DNA of 64,000 bases from Methanococcus aeolicus Nankai-3 (GCF_000017185.1 NC_009635.1:1387189-1451188), one strand, 5' to 3'; counted from the first letter of the stretch, positions 48,164 to 58,492 are shown. The notes: generated by a model not told the origin, from the letters alone. Program-made: numbers and translations.

Positions 48164-48646
48164 TTATTCCGTTTTATTTTTTTCATTATATATTCCTTCA
48201 TATTCTCCATTTACGCTACTGCATTCAATATAAACTATTTGGGCAATTCTTGCATCATTATATATTGTAATGGGATTGAAAACTTGTAATAAATAAGTGG
48301 GAGCTCCCTCATATCCGGGGTCATGAACTGCTGTATAAATTGTAGCTCCCATTCTTAACAGGGAGCTTCTCGGGTATGCAAAACCTGCCATATTATTTGG
48401 TATTTTTACTTTGTCTGCTATTTGAACAGTGTATATTCCTTCTTTTAATATTATTTTGTTGTCTTTGTCTGAATTAAATATTTCTATTTGGTCGGGGAGC
48501 TCCCTTTTTTCATTGGTATAGTCCAGAGCTCCATCACCATTTAATTTAAATATTTTTCCAACTCTTAAATCAATTCCGCATTGCTGGATTTGTGCATCAT
48601 CTTTTATATTTACGAAGTTTTTTGAAATATTTGCCCCTATTATCAT
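48164..48646 (-). CDS. dut: dUTP diphosphatase, archaeal DCD/DUT type
   Basis: A 160-residue trimeric-fold enzyme closely resembling MJ1102. The motifs QQCGIDLRVGKIF, AYPRSSLLRMGATIY and HDPGYEG are conserved, and the C-terminus lacks the glycine-rich arm of bacterial dUTPases. It hydrolyses dUTP (some relatives also deaminate dCTP), keeping uracil out of DNA. The start is ATG 48646. It lies 40 bp downstream of pyrK on the same strand, so the two may be cotranscribed in a pyrimidine unit. Confidence 0.92.
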   Translation of the reverse strand: MIIGANISKNFVNIKDDAQIQQCGIDLRVGKIFKLNGDGALDYTNEKRELPDQIEIFNSDKDNKIILKEGIYTVQIADKVKIPNNMAGFAYPRSSLLRMGATIYTAVHDPGYEGAPTYLLQVFNPITIYNDARIAQIVYIECSSVNGEYEGIYNEKNKTE

Positions 48647-48686
48647 ATTTTCCCATATTTATTATTGTTTTTTTATCATTATTTTT

Positions 48687-49463
48687 TTATTTAACAATGG
48701 CACCGCTTCCATCTCTTCTGTAATTTCCAAATTCTTCTTTAATATATTTTAATTCATCTCCAAAAAATACTGGACCATCTTTACATACACAAAGACCTTC
48801 ACCATCAACGGCACATTGCCCGCATATTCCAATACCGCATTTCATAAATCTTTCTAATGAAACTTGAACAGGTATATTATATTTATTTGCAATTTCTACA
48901 ACCTTTTTCATCATTATTTCAGGTCCGCAGGTAATTATTAAATCAAATTTTTTATTTTCGGTTTTCAATATCTCTTCCATTTTTGTTGTTGTAAAACCAT
49001 TATATCCATAACTTCCGTCATCTGTGCAAGAGTATAATTTTCCGCATTTTTCAAATCTATCCTTAAATAATAATTCTTCTTTTGTTCTTCCTCCCAATAT
49101 TGTAGTAATTTCAATATTTTCTGAGAAATTTTCCACAGCACTAATTATTGGTGCAGAGCCAATTCCACCAGCCACGGCAAGTATTTTATAGCCCATTGGT
49201 TTAAATGAAGTTCCATAAGGTCCTCTAACTCCAATTAAATCTCCTTCTTTTAAATTATGTAGTGCTTCTGTGAATCTTCCAACTTTTGCCACACTAAAAG
49301 AATTTTTTGAGACAAATCCAAAAGGTTTTTCATCTATTTCAGGAATCCATATCATAGCAAATTGCCCAGGCTTAAAATCAAACTCTTTATTTAATATGAA
49401 TGTTTTTACTGTTGGACTTTCTTCTACTATTTTTTTTATTTTACAAATGGTAGGTTTTTCCAT
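48687..49463 (-). CDS. pyrK: Dihydroorotate dehydrogenase electron transfer subunit
   Basis: A 258-residue FAD/[2Fe-2S] protein that transfers electrons between PyrD and its acceptor. The ferredoxin-reductase fold shows FKPGQFAMIWIP (FAD), VAGGIGSAPIISAVE (NAD-type pocket), and a C-terminal [2Fe-2S] cluster in ERFMKCGIGICGQCAV with CVCKDGPVF. ATG 49463 follows AAAGGTGGCATT. The leader contains tandem duplicated hairpins (49471-49570). PyrD is not in the window. Confidence 0.92.
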   Translation of the reverse strand: MEKPTICKIKKIVEESPTVKTFILNKEFDFKPGQFAMIWIPEIDEKPFGFVSKNSFSVAKVGRFTEALHNLKEGDLIGVRGPYGTSFKPMGYKILAVAGGIGSAPIISAVENFSENIEITTILGGRTKEELLFKDRFEKCGKLYSCTDDGSYGYNGFTTTKMEEILKTENKKFDLIITCGPEIMMKKVVEIANKYNIPVQVSLERFMKCGIGICGQCAVDGEGLCVCKDGPVFFGDELKYIKEEFGNYRRDGSGAIVK

Positions 49464-49470
49464 AATGCCA

Positions 49471-49570
49471 CCTTTTTTTATTTCTGTGGTTTAGCTAATC
49501 TCTGATTAGCTTAACCTTTTTTTATTTCTGTGGTTTAGCTAATCTCTGATTAGCTTAACCTTTTTTTATT
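49471..49570 (-). repeat. Tandemly duplicated 44-bp hairpin unit in the pyrK leader
   Basis: Two exact 44-bp copies (49471-49514, 49515-49558) and a 12-base third start. Each contains the hairpin TAGCTAATC-TCT-GATTAGCT and, on the minus strand, an A7GGT stretch that matches the actual pyrK ribosome binding site. It lies directly between pyrK and the upstream gene. A leader regulator or a terminator for the upstream gene are both possible. Confidence 0.85.
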
Positions 49571-49580
49571 ATCTTTTTTT

Positions 49581-51479
49581 CTATTTATTCGCATAATAGC
49601 CTATAAATATACCGCAAATTAATCCCATAATCAATGCAACCATAAATATTATTGGGTTTTTGAATTTACTGTTTGATATTATGGTTATAATTGTATTATT
49701 ATTACTATTATTATTACCATTATTTTGTTTAGAATTATGGTTAATTAAAATTTGGTTGTTGTCAACTGTATTAATTATATCATTAGTTAATTGGGCATAA
49801 TATATAGAATATTTTAAATAATATACTTCCGACATTTTATCGTCCATTGAGGAAGAATATTCATAATAACTTAATGCAGATATTGGAATAACCCCGCGAG
49901 CTCCAACTTGATTTATTTTATTGTATGATATGTTTCTTAAATAATCAACATCACCCATATAATTGAAATAAGTAGTAGAAGAAACCATAGCGACAATACT
50001 TTTTGAGATGGACAATAAATATTCGCCTTTATCATAATAGTTTTTAGCTTCAATTAAGTTGGATTGGGCATCAATTAGCATTTCTGGCGGGAGCTCCGTA
50101 GATGCATGAACTACAAGATTATTTGAATCCCCCATATATCTAATAGCAAGACCCTTAAAATCATTTTCATTTAATACCTTATTTTGATTTAAAATATTAT
50201 TGGTTGGAGTATTATATATAGTTTCGCCCGTAGTAATATCTTTTTCCAGCGATAGCCACCACATGCCACTATTGGCTCTTAATTTTGCATAAGATGCATA
50301 ATTTAATGATTTTAATAAATTTCCTTTATTGTATTCAATCCATGCCTTTTCCATGGTTTTATTTGATTCGTAGAGCCTACTTTTTGAAGCAATAATTATT
50401 TCAATGTTATTTTTGGTTATTGCCTTGTTATTTACCAATTTTATATCATAATCAATATTATTTTGAACTTCTGAAAGATAATTTTTAGTATATTCTTCTT
50501 TTTTTGTTTTATTTGGGCTGTTATGGTAGGTTAATATAGTTTCAATATTTTCAAGAATTATTAAAGCACCAAATGCTTTTGAAGTGGCAGAATAATAACT
50601 TTTATTTAAATAAAGGTCTTTTGATTTATCAATATTTATTTTTGAAGAATTCAATTTATTTTTTAAATCTTGGAGCTCCGAGTTATTTAAATTATTATTT
50701 TGTAGATATAATTTATATTCTAATTCTTTGTATTTATTTTCGGATAAATTTAAGGCATTGTCAGACAATTTTTTCATTATATTGTTGTATTTTATTTTAA
50801 TTAATGGATTTTCTTTATATACTGTTTTATTTATTTTATAGTTTGTGAAATGATATAATGCCTCGTCAATGCTTTTTACTTCTATTACTGTTATTCCTAA
50901 TTTTTTTCCATATTCTATGACATCAACAGTATCATTGGTATCATTGGTGTTGTTGTTATATGGGAGCTCCACGAATCGTTCTCCCGAAGGAATTAAAAAA
51001 CAGGATATGTTTTTTGAATGAGATGCATTTATTTTTTCCAAAATCCCTCCCACTTTGCCTATACTACCATCTGGATTTATACTACCGGTCATCATAACAC
51101 TGCGGTTTAATTTCCAACCATTTAATTCTGCAATTGTGGCAACACATAAAGAAGCTCCTGCGGAAGGTCCGCCTATTATTGGGGCATCAGAATGCACGAT
51201 ATAATATATATTATAATTATTTTGGTTTTTTTCAGTTATCTCGAAAGCCTTTTTTGATGCAATTTGTGCTGAGCTTTGTATATCCATTTCGGTTAATGGG
51301 TTGGTGTCCATAAATACATGCCCTTCACCATTCGAAGCTTTAATTGTTATATCCACAGTAGTTCCGACAAAACCATTTTCGGATGAGGCAACAGCTGGGG
51401 CTATTATTGAAGTATCTGCAATATTCATTGGAATTGTTAAAAATAATGCTAAAAACAGAATTAATAAACGATTTTTCAT
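49581..51479 (-). CDS. Secreted Lon-like (S16) protease without ATPase, COG1750 type
   Basis: A 632-residue protein with an N-terminal signal peptide (MKNRLLILFLALFLTIPMNI), an S16-type protease domain with serine in IGGPSAGASLCVATI and lysine in GKVGGILEKINAS, then about 350 helical residues rich in Asn/Tyr/Lys. A C-terminal TM helix (IIFMVALIMGLICGIFIGYY) anchors it outside. It has no AAA+ domain, so it degrades or processes surface proteins independently of ATP. It may be cotranscribed with pyrK, although the tandem hairpins lie between. Confidence 0.9.
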   Translation of the reverse strand: MKNRLLILFLALFLTIPMNIADTSIIAPAVASSENGFVGTTVDITIKASNGEGHVFMDTNPLTEMDIQSSAQIASKKAFEITEKNQNNYNIYYIVHSDAPIIGGPSAGASLCVATIAELNGWKLNRSVMMTGSINPDGSIGKVGGILEKINASHSKNISCFLIPSGERFVELPYNNNTNDTNDTVDVIEYGKKLGITVIEVKSIDEALYHFTNYKINKTVYKENPLIKIKYNNIMKKLSDNALNLSENKYKELEYKLYLQNNNLNNSELQDLKNKLNSSKINIDKSKDLYLNKSYYSATSKAFGALIILENIETILTYHNSPNKTKKEEYTKNYLSEVQNNIDYDIKLVNNKAITKNNIEIIIASKSRLYESNKTMEKAWIEYNKGNLLKSLNYASYAKLRANSGMWWLSLEKDITTGETIYNTPTNNILNQNKVLNENDFKGLAIRYMGDSNNLVVHASTELPPEMLIDAQSNLIEAKNYYDKGEYLLSISKSIVAMVSSTTYFNYMGDVDYLRNISYNKINQVGARGVIPISALSYYEYSSSMDDKMSEVYYLKYSIYYAQLTNDIINTVDNNQILINHNSKQNNGNNNSNNNTIITIISNSKFKNPIIFMVALIMGLICGIFIGYYANK

Positions 51480-51594
51480 AATACACCATTTTAGTTTTAG
51501 TGGTAGATAAAAAATAATTAAAATAAAAATAAAGAATGTTTTATTATTATATTGTGCTGGTTTTATTTTTATAATGCTTATTTATCATCATTAT

Positions 51595-52188
51595 TTATTT
51601 TTTAACTGCTATTTTAATATTTCCTTTTGTATTGTTAATTAATTTGTTTTTAATTTCTTCAACGGCTTCTGTTTTAATTCCAACTGTTAATTTTACGGTT
51701 TCTGAATATTCTTCATTTAATATAGTTTCGTTTTGCAATATCTTCTTTACAGTATTTAACAAATTGTAGGAGATTATAATTTCAAAATATTCCTTTTCAA
51801 ATATTTCGATTATTTCGCCGTTGTCAATAGCCTCCTTAGCCGTATCCCCATAGGCTTTTACCAATCCCCCATAACCTAATTTAGTTCCGCCATAATAACG
51901 AACTACAACCACAACAATATCTTTTAGATTTTTTCGTTCTATTATATTTATTATGGGTTTCCCTGAGCTCCCTGCTGGTTCTCCATCATCACAATATTTC
52001 ATGGCAAAATTGGATTTGATTAGGTAGGCATAAACTACATGTGTGGCATCGTTATAGTTGGATTTTATGGAATTTATAACCGTTTTTGCTTCTTCTTCAC
52101 TATTTATTGGTGAAGCATATCCCAAAAATATTGAATTTTTAAATATTTTTTCTGAGTTTCCCAATTTTTTAATTGTTTTATATTTCAT
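51595..52188 (-). CDS. YigZ/IMPACT family protein (UPF0029)
   Basis: A 197-residue protein with the family core YLIKSNFAMKYCDDGEPAGSSGKPII and VVVVRYYGGTKLGYGGLVKAY, followed by a small ferredoxin-like second domain (DUF1949-like). Relatives bind translation factors or peptides, but the exact function is unknown. The ATG 52188 lies a few bases after the cysS stop (52190), indicating a two-gene operon. Confidence 0.9.
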   Translation of the reverse strand: MKYKTIKKLGNSEKIFKNSIFLGYASPINSEEEAKTVINSIKSNYNDATHVVYAYLIKSNFAMKYCDDGEPAGSSGKPIINIIERKNLKDIVVVVVRYYGGTKLGYGGLVKAYGDTAKEAIDNGEIIEIFEKEYFEIIISYNLLNTVKKILQNETILNEEYSETVKLTVGIKTEAVEEIKNKLINNTKGNIKIAVKK

Positions 52189-52189
52189 T

Positions 52190-53629
52190 TTATGCCTTTT
52201 TCCAAATTGTTCCCTTTGGACTATCCTCTAAAATAATATCCATTTCTTTTAATTTATCCCTTATTTTGTCGGATAAATTATAATTTTTTTCTTTTTTTAA
52301 ATCTGCACGGAGCTCCATCAAAATATTTATTAAATTTTCCTCTGCGATATTTGTATTTGTTGCAGTGTTTATGGTGGAGCTCCCAAATATGCCAAATATT
52401 TCCCCAACCATTTTAAAAAATTCATAGGATTTTAATATTATGCTGTAATTTGGCAATTCATCGGAATTAGCATAATTATTTATATATTTATTTATGGCAG
52501 TAGATACTTCAAAAACATATTTAAGAGCCTGAGCGGTGTTAAAATTATCGTCCATGGCAGTATAAAATTTTTCTGTGCAATTATGTATTGTTTCAATTGT
52601 ATTTTTATCTATTTCATTTAATTTATATTTTATTTCTGAATTTCTAAATGCTACGGTTATATTTTGTATGGTATTATATAATTTGTCCAAATTATTTTTG
52701 GAGTGATTTATGGCGTCCTCTGTATAATCCAGTGGGGAGCTGTAATGCCGTTCTAATAGGAAAAATCTAATTAATTCAGCAGAATATTTTTCAAATAAAT
52801 CTTTAAGAGTAGAGAAATTCCCCAAACTTTTGCTCATTTTTTCATTATTTACCATCACAAATCCCGTATGGATCCAATAATTTACCCATTTTTTATCAGT
52901 ATAACATTCACTTTGTGCCTTTTCGTTTTCGTGGTGGGGGAATATTAAATCACATCCTCCGCCGTGAATGTCAAAATTATCCCCCAAATACTTTAAACTC
53001 ATAGCAGAGCATTCAATATGCCACGCAGGTCTTCCTTCTCCCCATGGGCTATCCCATTTTGGCTCATCTGGTTTGGCAAATTTCCAAAGGGCAAAATCTC
53101 GTTGATTTTTTTTATTTATATTTATATTTTTTTGTTCGGAAGTCTCTTCTTTGATGTTTATTTTTCGGAGCTCCCCATATTTTTCATATTTTGAGGTATC
53201 AAAATAAACTCCATCGGCTGTGGCGTAGGCATATCCTTTTTTTTCAAGAACTTTTATAAATTCAATTATCTCATTTATATGTTCTGAAACTCTTGGGTAT
53301 ATTAAGGCAGGTTTAACATTCAATTTTTCCATATCCTCTAAAAAGGAGTTTATAAATTTATCCGATAATTCTTTAATGGTTGTTCCCTGTTCATTTGCAC
53401 GATTTATAATTTTATCATCAATATCTGTAAAATTTATAATTAATTGAACAATATAATTTTTATGTTCTAAATATCTTCTAATTATGTCAAAAGCTACATA
53501 AGTTCGCCCATGTCCTAAATGGGCATGGTCATATACAGTAGGTCCGCAAACATACATTTTTATTAGTTTTTTATTATTGATAGTTTTAAATGTTTCCTTA
53601 TTTTTTGATGCAGTGTTGTAAATTTTCAT
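52190..53629 (-). CDS. cysS: Cysteinyl-tRNA synthetase
   Basis: A 479-residue class I synthetase. The HIGH-like sequence VYDHAHLGHGRTYVAFD, the zinc-binding WHIECSAMSLKYLG and HGGGCDLIFPHHEN, and KMSKSLGNF are present. The start is ATG 53629 (MKIYNTASK) after GGGGAAATT; the frame extends upstream without coding character. Some methanogens lack CysRS and rely on SepRS/SepCysS, so its presence is informative for this lineage. It is cotranscribed with the IMPACT gene. Confidence 0.95.
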   Translation of the reverse strand: MKIYNTASKNKETFKTINNKKLIKMYVCGPTVYDHAHLGHGRTYVAFDIIRRYLEHKNYIVQLIINFTDIDDKIINRANEQGTTIKELSDKFINSFLEDMEKLNVKPALIYPRVSEHINEIIEFIKVLEKKGYAYATADGVYFDTSKYEKYGELRKINIKEETSEQKNININKKNQRDFALWKFAKPDEPKWDSPWGEGRPAWHIECSAMSLKYLGDNFDIHGGGCDLIFPHHENEKAQSECYTDKKWVNYWIHTGFVMVNNEKMSKSLGNFSTLKDLFEKYSAELIRFFLLERHYSSPLDYTEDAINHSKNNLDKLYNTIQNITVAFRNSEIKYKLNEIDKNTIETIHNCTEKFYTAMDDNFNTAQALKYVFEVSTAINKYINNYANSDELPNYSIILKSYEFFKMVGEIFGIFGSSTINTATNTNIAEENLINILMELRADLKKEKNYNLSDKIRDKLKEMDIILEDSPKGTIWKKA

Positions 53630-53866
53630 AATTTCCCCGATAATATTATAAAATGATATATGATAATATATAATAGTATGGATAATATATAATATAGATA
53701 ACATAAAATACATATATATAAATTATAATTGTGATATTGATATTACTATATTATAAACTTATTATTATAATATTAATTATCAATATTATTAAAAATTATT
53801 AAGTTGATTAGAATTATTAAATATTTATAACTATTAAATTATTAAATTATTATATATGGTGATATA

Positions 53867-55531
53867 GTGCCTACAATAAATGTTAATAAAATAGACCTTG
53901 AAAAACTTATAAACATGTCGTTATCGGACAAAACCATAGACCATAAATTTCCAATGATGGGGGTGGAAGTTGAGGAAATATTTGAAGAAAATAATCAAAA
54001 AATTGTTCAATTTTCAATAAATCCAGATAGGCCAGATTATTTAAGTGTGGAAGGGTTGGCACGAGGATTCAGGGGATTTATCGGAATAGATGCAGGATTA
54101 CCAAAATATGATATCTATGCCTCTGATTTAGAAGTTTATGTTGAAAATGTTAAATCTCGCCCATACTGCGGATTTGCCATAATAAAAAATATAATTATAG
54201 ACGATTTAGTGCTTGAAAGTATTATAAATCTCCAAGAAAAATTGCATTGGAGTATAGGAAGAGATAGAAAAAAAATGGCAATTGGAATTCACGATTTGGA
54301 TAAAATTGAAGCACCATTTTATTATAAAGAAATAAATGGCGATGAAATTGAGTTTGAACCATTGGGACATAATGAATTAATGACACCAAAAGAAGTGCTT
54401 GAAAAACACGAAAAAGGAGTAAAATATGCCCATTTATTACGGGGAGATAAATTTCCAATAATTGTTGATAAAAATAATGCTGTAATATCTATGCCACCAA
54501 TAATAAACGGAAATTTAACAAAGGTAGGGACAGAAACACGAAATTTATTGGTAGAAATCACTGGAACGGACAAAAATGCAGTAGAAAACACTTTAAATAT
54601 AATAGTTTGTGCTTTGGCAGATAGAAGAGGAACAATATTTTCTTTAAAATTAATAAATAATGGGAACGAAACAATATCGCCAGATTTAACCCCAGATAGT
54701 GCCGAAATAACGATAGATGAAATAAATACAAGATTGGGGCTAAATCTCAATGCTGGGGAAATTATAGCCTGTCTTAAAAAAGCAAGATATGATGCTCAAT
54801 ACAGTTATGAGGACGAAAATATAAAAATAACAATTCCGGCATATAGGACGGATATATTAAATAATATGGATATTATTAAAGATGTTGCTATTAATTATGG
54901 TTATGAAAACTTTAACGGAAATCTTCCAGTCGTTGCGACTATTGGGGAAAAACATGATATCGAAAAGAAATTTGAGTTTATAAGAAATACAATGATTGGG
55001 TATGGATTATTTGAAGTTATGAATTTAACATTATCTAACCAAGATGTTTTATTTAATAAAATGAACGAAAATATTGAAGATAATGAATATGTGGAGGTAT
55101 TAAAACCTGCTTCAATAGAGCATAGGGTAGTTAGACCTACAATATTGCCTTTATTGCTTGAAACTTTGGCCAACAACAAACACAATGAATTACCACAAAA
55201 AATATTTGAAGTTGGAGATTGTGTTGTAATTGATGAGAAAGACGAGACACTATATACACACTGTAAAAATGTTCCAAAAGTTTCCGCCGTAATTACTCAC
55301 CACAATGCAAACTTTAACGAAATAAAAGGACTTGTAGAGGGATTGATAAGAGAAATGAACATAGAATATTCAATAGATAATTATAAACATCCATCATTTA
55401 TAGAAGGAAGATGTGCAAAAATAATTGTAGATGATGAAATAGTTGGGTATTTTGGGGAGCTCCATCCCGAAGTTATATTAAACTTTGAATTGGGCTATCC
55501 TGTTGTTGGGTTTGAAATGGAAATAAAATAA
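53867..55531 (+). CDS. pheT: Phenylalanyl-tRNA synthetase beta subunit
   Basis: A 554-residue archaeal-type beta subunit. It lacks the bacterial N-terminal tRNA-binding extension, and contains the B3/B4-like editing region (RDRKKMAIGIHDLDKI) and a C-terminal catalytic-like core (VEVLKPASIEHRVVRPTILP; GYFGELHPEVI). The start codon is GTG 53867 after ATATGGTGATATA. The alpha subunit pheS is not in the window. It is divergent from cysS over an A+T-rich 237-bp gap. Confidence 0.95.
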   Translation: MPTINVNKIDLEKLINMSLSDKTIDHKFPMMGVEVEEIFEENNQKIVQFSINPDRPDYLSVEGLARGFRGFIGIDAGLPKYDIYASDLEVYVENVKSRPYCGFAIIKNIIIDDLVLESIINLQEKLHWSIGRDRKKMAIGIHDLDKIEAPFYYKEINGDEIEFEPLGHNELMTPKEVLEKHEKGVKYAHLLRGDKFPIIVDKNNAVISMPPIINGNLTKVGTETRNLLVEITGTDKNAVENTLNIIVCALADRRGTIFSLKLINNGNETISPDLTPDSAEITIDEINTRLGLNLNAGEIIACLKKARYDAQYSYEDENIKITIPAYRTDILNNMDIIKDVAINYGYENFNGNLPVVATIGEKHDIEKKFEFIRNTMIGYGLFEVMNLTLSNQDVLFNKMNENIEDNEYVEVLKPASIEHRVVRPTILPLLLETLANNKHNELPQKIFEVGDCVVIDEKDETLYTHCKNVPKVSAVITHHNANFNEIKGLVEGLIREMNIEYSIDNYKHPSFIEGRCAKIIVDDEIVGYFGELHPEVILNFELGYPVVGFEMEIK

Positions 55532-55563
55532 ATAAATTTTTAATATTTATTATTTTATTCATT

Positions 55564-56292
55564 TTATAATTTAACAAAATCCTTATACGACAAATAACAA
55601 ATTAACAGACCAGATACAACAGCTCCGCTTAATATCATCCACATTATAACAATTTGGATAGTTGCGGCATAAATTGGGTCAGCTCCTCCTATTATCATAC
55701 CAGTCATAGCACCAGGGATAAATATTATACCTGCTGTTTTTGTTCTATTCATTTGCGGAATTATGGCTGAATTAACACCAGATTTTATAAATGGTTTTGT
55801 TGCCTGAAAATCCGTAGCACCTAATGCCACATATCCCCAAAGTTCATCTTTACGGGATTTAACCTCATCTATGATTTTGTCTAATGTTAAGTGTGCCGTA
55901 TTTAATGAATTTCCTATTACCATTCCCATAAGTGGTATAAGATATTGCGGTTCATATGGAACAACATTTGAAAACACAAGAATAAGCAACGAAATTATTG
56001 CAGTTCCCAAAAATGTAATAAATAAATTGAGAAATAGCTTTTTTTTATTTGGTATTTTTATTTTTTTATAAACCATAAACGAAGCTGCAATTATCATTAT
56101 CATCATTAATAAATAAGCCACAGCTATTCCATATGAAAATATGGTTATTAATATATATCCCAATATAAACAGTTGAATAAGAGCCAAAATAGAAGTATAA
56201 ACTATTTCTTTTTCTATTCCTAATTTTTCTTTAAATGCCAATGCCAATGCCAACAGCACAAAACTAAAAGAATATATTAAATTTTCAAACAT
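55564..56292 (-). CDS. Iron-export permease FetB-like (UPF0014)
   Basis: A 242-residue membrane protein with about seven helices. [35 protein letters not shown] and [23 protein letters not shown] are signatures of the FetB/UPF0014 family, which pairs with a FetA ATPase; no such ATPase is adjacent. A GGAGCTCC octamer overlaps the region immediately before the start (reading GGAGCTCCATG), where its GGAG could serve as part of the ribosome binding site. Confidence 0.88.
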   Translation of the reverse strand: MFENLIYSFSFVLLALALAFKEKLGIEKEIVYTSILALIQLFILGYILITIFSYGIAVAYLLMMIMIIAASFMVYKKIKIPNKKKLFLNLFITFLGTAIISLLILVFSNVVPYEPQYLIPLMGMVIGNSLNTAHLTLDKIIDEVKSRKDELWGYVALGATDFQATKPFIKSGVNSAIIPQMNRTKTAGIIFIPGAMTGMIIGGADPIYAATIQIVIMWMILSGAVVSGLLICYLSYKDFVKL

Positions 56293-56352
56293 GGAGCTCC
56301 CCCATTATTAATTTTTCCATTATTATTTTTATATTGTTATATGGTATATTAC

Positions 56353-57210
56353 TCATATCTTTTTATAATTAATTAAACATTTTGCTATTTTTTTATCTAC
56401 ATTAATTCCCAATTCTCTAAATCCTTTGGTTCCCGGTGCTGTGTTGGTTTCTAATACTTTATATCCCTCTTTTGAGGGCAATATGTCCACTCCAACTATT
56501 TGCCCATCGATAGCTTCGGCACTTTTTAGAGCTATTTCTGATAATTCATCATTTATTTTTAGGAGCTCCACCTTATTCCCTTGATGTAGATTAGTTATAA
56601 AATTGGAGCTCACTCTTCTATATCCTCCCACAACTTCACCATCTACAACTAATATCCTAATATCTTTATATATTCCATTATTTCCAAATTCAACATATTC
56701 TTGAATTGTAGTTCCATACCACATGGCATTTTTTGAAGCTTCTTTTAATTCGGCATCATTTTTTATTAATTTTACTCCATTTCCACATTTTGAAAAGCAA
56801 TTTTTTATAATTACAGGATAATTTATATTATTTTTTGACATAAACAATTTTGCATCGTTATAATCTCTTATTAATCCCGTTTTTGGAGTTTCTATATTAT
56901 TTTTAGATAATAATTTAATGGTTTTAAATTTATCCGCTGAATTATATATCGTTTTCAATGAATTAATAAAAATATGGTTTTCGACTTCAAGGACATTCAA
57001 TATCTGCCAAGAAAAAAGAGTTAATTTATCAAGATATTCACCAATACCGCATCGGGAATGAATAATATCACTATCTATATTAAACGATTGGTCTATCTGC
57101 AAATTATCGTCTGATAAAAATAGTATTTCGCATTTTTCTCCCAATTCTTCTATTGATTTTTTTAGGCTGTTTATTGAGGAACCGCCTTCTGCACAAATTA
57201 TTGTAATCAT
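56353..57210 (-). CDS. RimK-like ATP-grasp alpha-glutamate ligase
   Basis: A 285-residue ATP-grasp enzyme with TPKTGLIRDYNDA, PVIIKNCFSKCGNGVKLI (glycine-rich lid), TIQEYVEFG, DIRILVVDGEVVGGYRR, GVDILPSKEGYKVLETNTAPG. It belongs to the group with MptN (tetrahydromethanopterin glutamate ligase) and CofF (F420 glutamate ligase); the sequence alone does not decide between them. The start is ATG 57210 after AAAGGTGCTATT, discarding a hydrophobic upstream extension. Confidence 0.85.
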   Translation of the reverse strand: MITIICAEGGSSINSLKKSIEELGEKCEILFLSDDNLQIDQSFNIDSDIIHSRCGIGEYLDKLTLFSWQILNVLEVENHIFINSLKTIYNSADKFKTIKLLSKNNIETPKTGLIRDYNDAKLFMSKNNINYPVIIKNCFSKCGNGVKLIKNDAELKEASKNAMWYGTTIQEYVEFGNNGIYKDIRILVVDGEVVGGYRRVSSNFITNLHQGNKVELLKINDELSEIALKSAEAIDGQIVGVDILPSKEGYKVLETNTAPGTKGFRELGINVDKKIAKCLINYKKI

Positions 57211-57272
57211 AATAGCACCTTTATTTGGGAAAAATAATAAAATAACATACATAAAAATAATATATATCAATA

Positions 57273-58439
57273 TTACATAAATGAATATGCCATTGATATA
57301 AATATTAATCCCCAAACCATTAAACTAATTGAGGTTAAGCTTCTTTCATTTATTAAGTATTCTGTAATCATTGAAATCTTATTTAATAATTTATTATCCT
57401 TTCTTAAATCTCTTATCAATTCTGGTAGTGCGTTCCAAATATGGAATCCATCAAGGGGCAGTGCTGGAAGCAAATTAAAAAATCCAAGCATTAAATTTAA
57501 CATGCTAGTCCAATACAGAGTTTGAAGTATAAACGATATACCCGCTGATGCTTCGGCATTTATTCCGATTAATCCATCTGTTGAGGTAGTAATTGAGTTT
57601 ATGGTTATCAATTTGTTATTTCTTAATATTGTTATTTTAATTTTTTCATTTGGTTTAATATCCTTTACGGCATTTTGAAAACTAGTTAAAGAGTTTATTT
57701 TGTGGTCGTTAATTGAATATATTACATCTCCCTTTAATAATACTCCCTGTGCAGGATAATCCTCTGCCACATTTGATATGGTTATCGGAGAATCCATATT
57801 CATTGCAAAAGGCATTGCAAATATTGCTATAACAAATATTATTACATTTGCAATTGGTCCAGCTGATGCAACTGCACCCCTAATTTTGTTATTGGTATCT
57901 TTAAATTCATCGCTTAATTCTACAAAGGCACCCAATGGAATACCCAAGCCCAACAATAAACCTGTGCTTTTTATTTTTAAATTATATGCCCTAGCAACTA
58001 TACCATGTGCTAATTCGTGAAGCGTTATTCCTATGATTAATGCCACAATTCCGGGAATCCATGGTATTAAATTTCCAAATAAAAATATAATTGGTTTAGA
58101 TGTCTCTTTGGAGACTGTTCCAGAAAATAAATTAATCGTGGAATTTATAAACATATACAGCGTTAATATAGATATTATCATACAGATAGGAATTAACCAT
58201 AGGCTTAATTTTCGCCAAAATTTGTATTTTCCAACTTTATCTATTATTTTTAATCCTGCTGAGGTCCTTAATATTCCAAATAATCCATAATATATTTTTA
58301 ATCCCATTTGTGAGGTTTCGTATTCATTTTCGCCATTATCTGATTTTTTTTCGAGTTTCTGCTTTTTAGTATTTATTATATATATTATTGACCAAATTAT
58401 TAAAAATACCATTAATATATTTGTTGAAGTTATTTCCAC
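57273..58439 (-). CDS. Site-2 protease-like membrane metalloprotease (M50) with PDZ domain
   Basis: A 388-residue polytopic protease. The zinc site HELAHGIVAR lies in a membrane helix and the second motif NLLPALPLDGFH carries the aspartate. A PDZ-like insert (VLLKGDVIYSINDHKINSLTSF) lies between. Family members cut transmembrane substrates in regulated intramembrane proteolysis; the substrate here is unknown. The start is GTG 58439 after TGGTGAAATC. Confidence 0.9.
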   Translation of the reverse strand: MEITSTNILMVFLIIWSIIYIINTKKQKLEKKSDNGENEYETSQMGLKIYYGLFGILRTSAGLKIIDKVGKYKFWRKLSLWLIPICMIISILTLYMFINSTINLFSGTVSKETSKPIIFLFGNLIPWIPGIVALIIGITLHELAHGIVARAYNLKIKSTGLLLGLGIPLGAFVELSDEFKDTNNKIRGAVASAGPIANVIIFVIAIFAMPFAMNMDSPITISNVAEDYPAQGVLLKGDVIYSINDHKINSLTSFQNAVKDIKPNEKIKITILRNNKLITINSITTSTDGLIGINAEASAGISFILQTLYWTSMLNLMLGFFNLLPALPLDGFHIWNALPELIRDLRKDNKLLNKISMITEYLINERSLTSISLMVWGLIFISMAYSFM

Positions 58440-58492
58440 GATTTCACCAGATAATATGTTTATGTCATAATGTATTTGGGCTTAGCATATTG

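Noticed and set aside
49471-49570. Riboswitch of a known class upstream of pyrK
   Set aside because: The unit is a simple hairpin repeated exactly; it lacks the multi-helix core of any riboswitch class I know.
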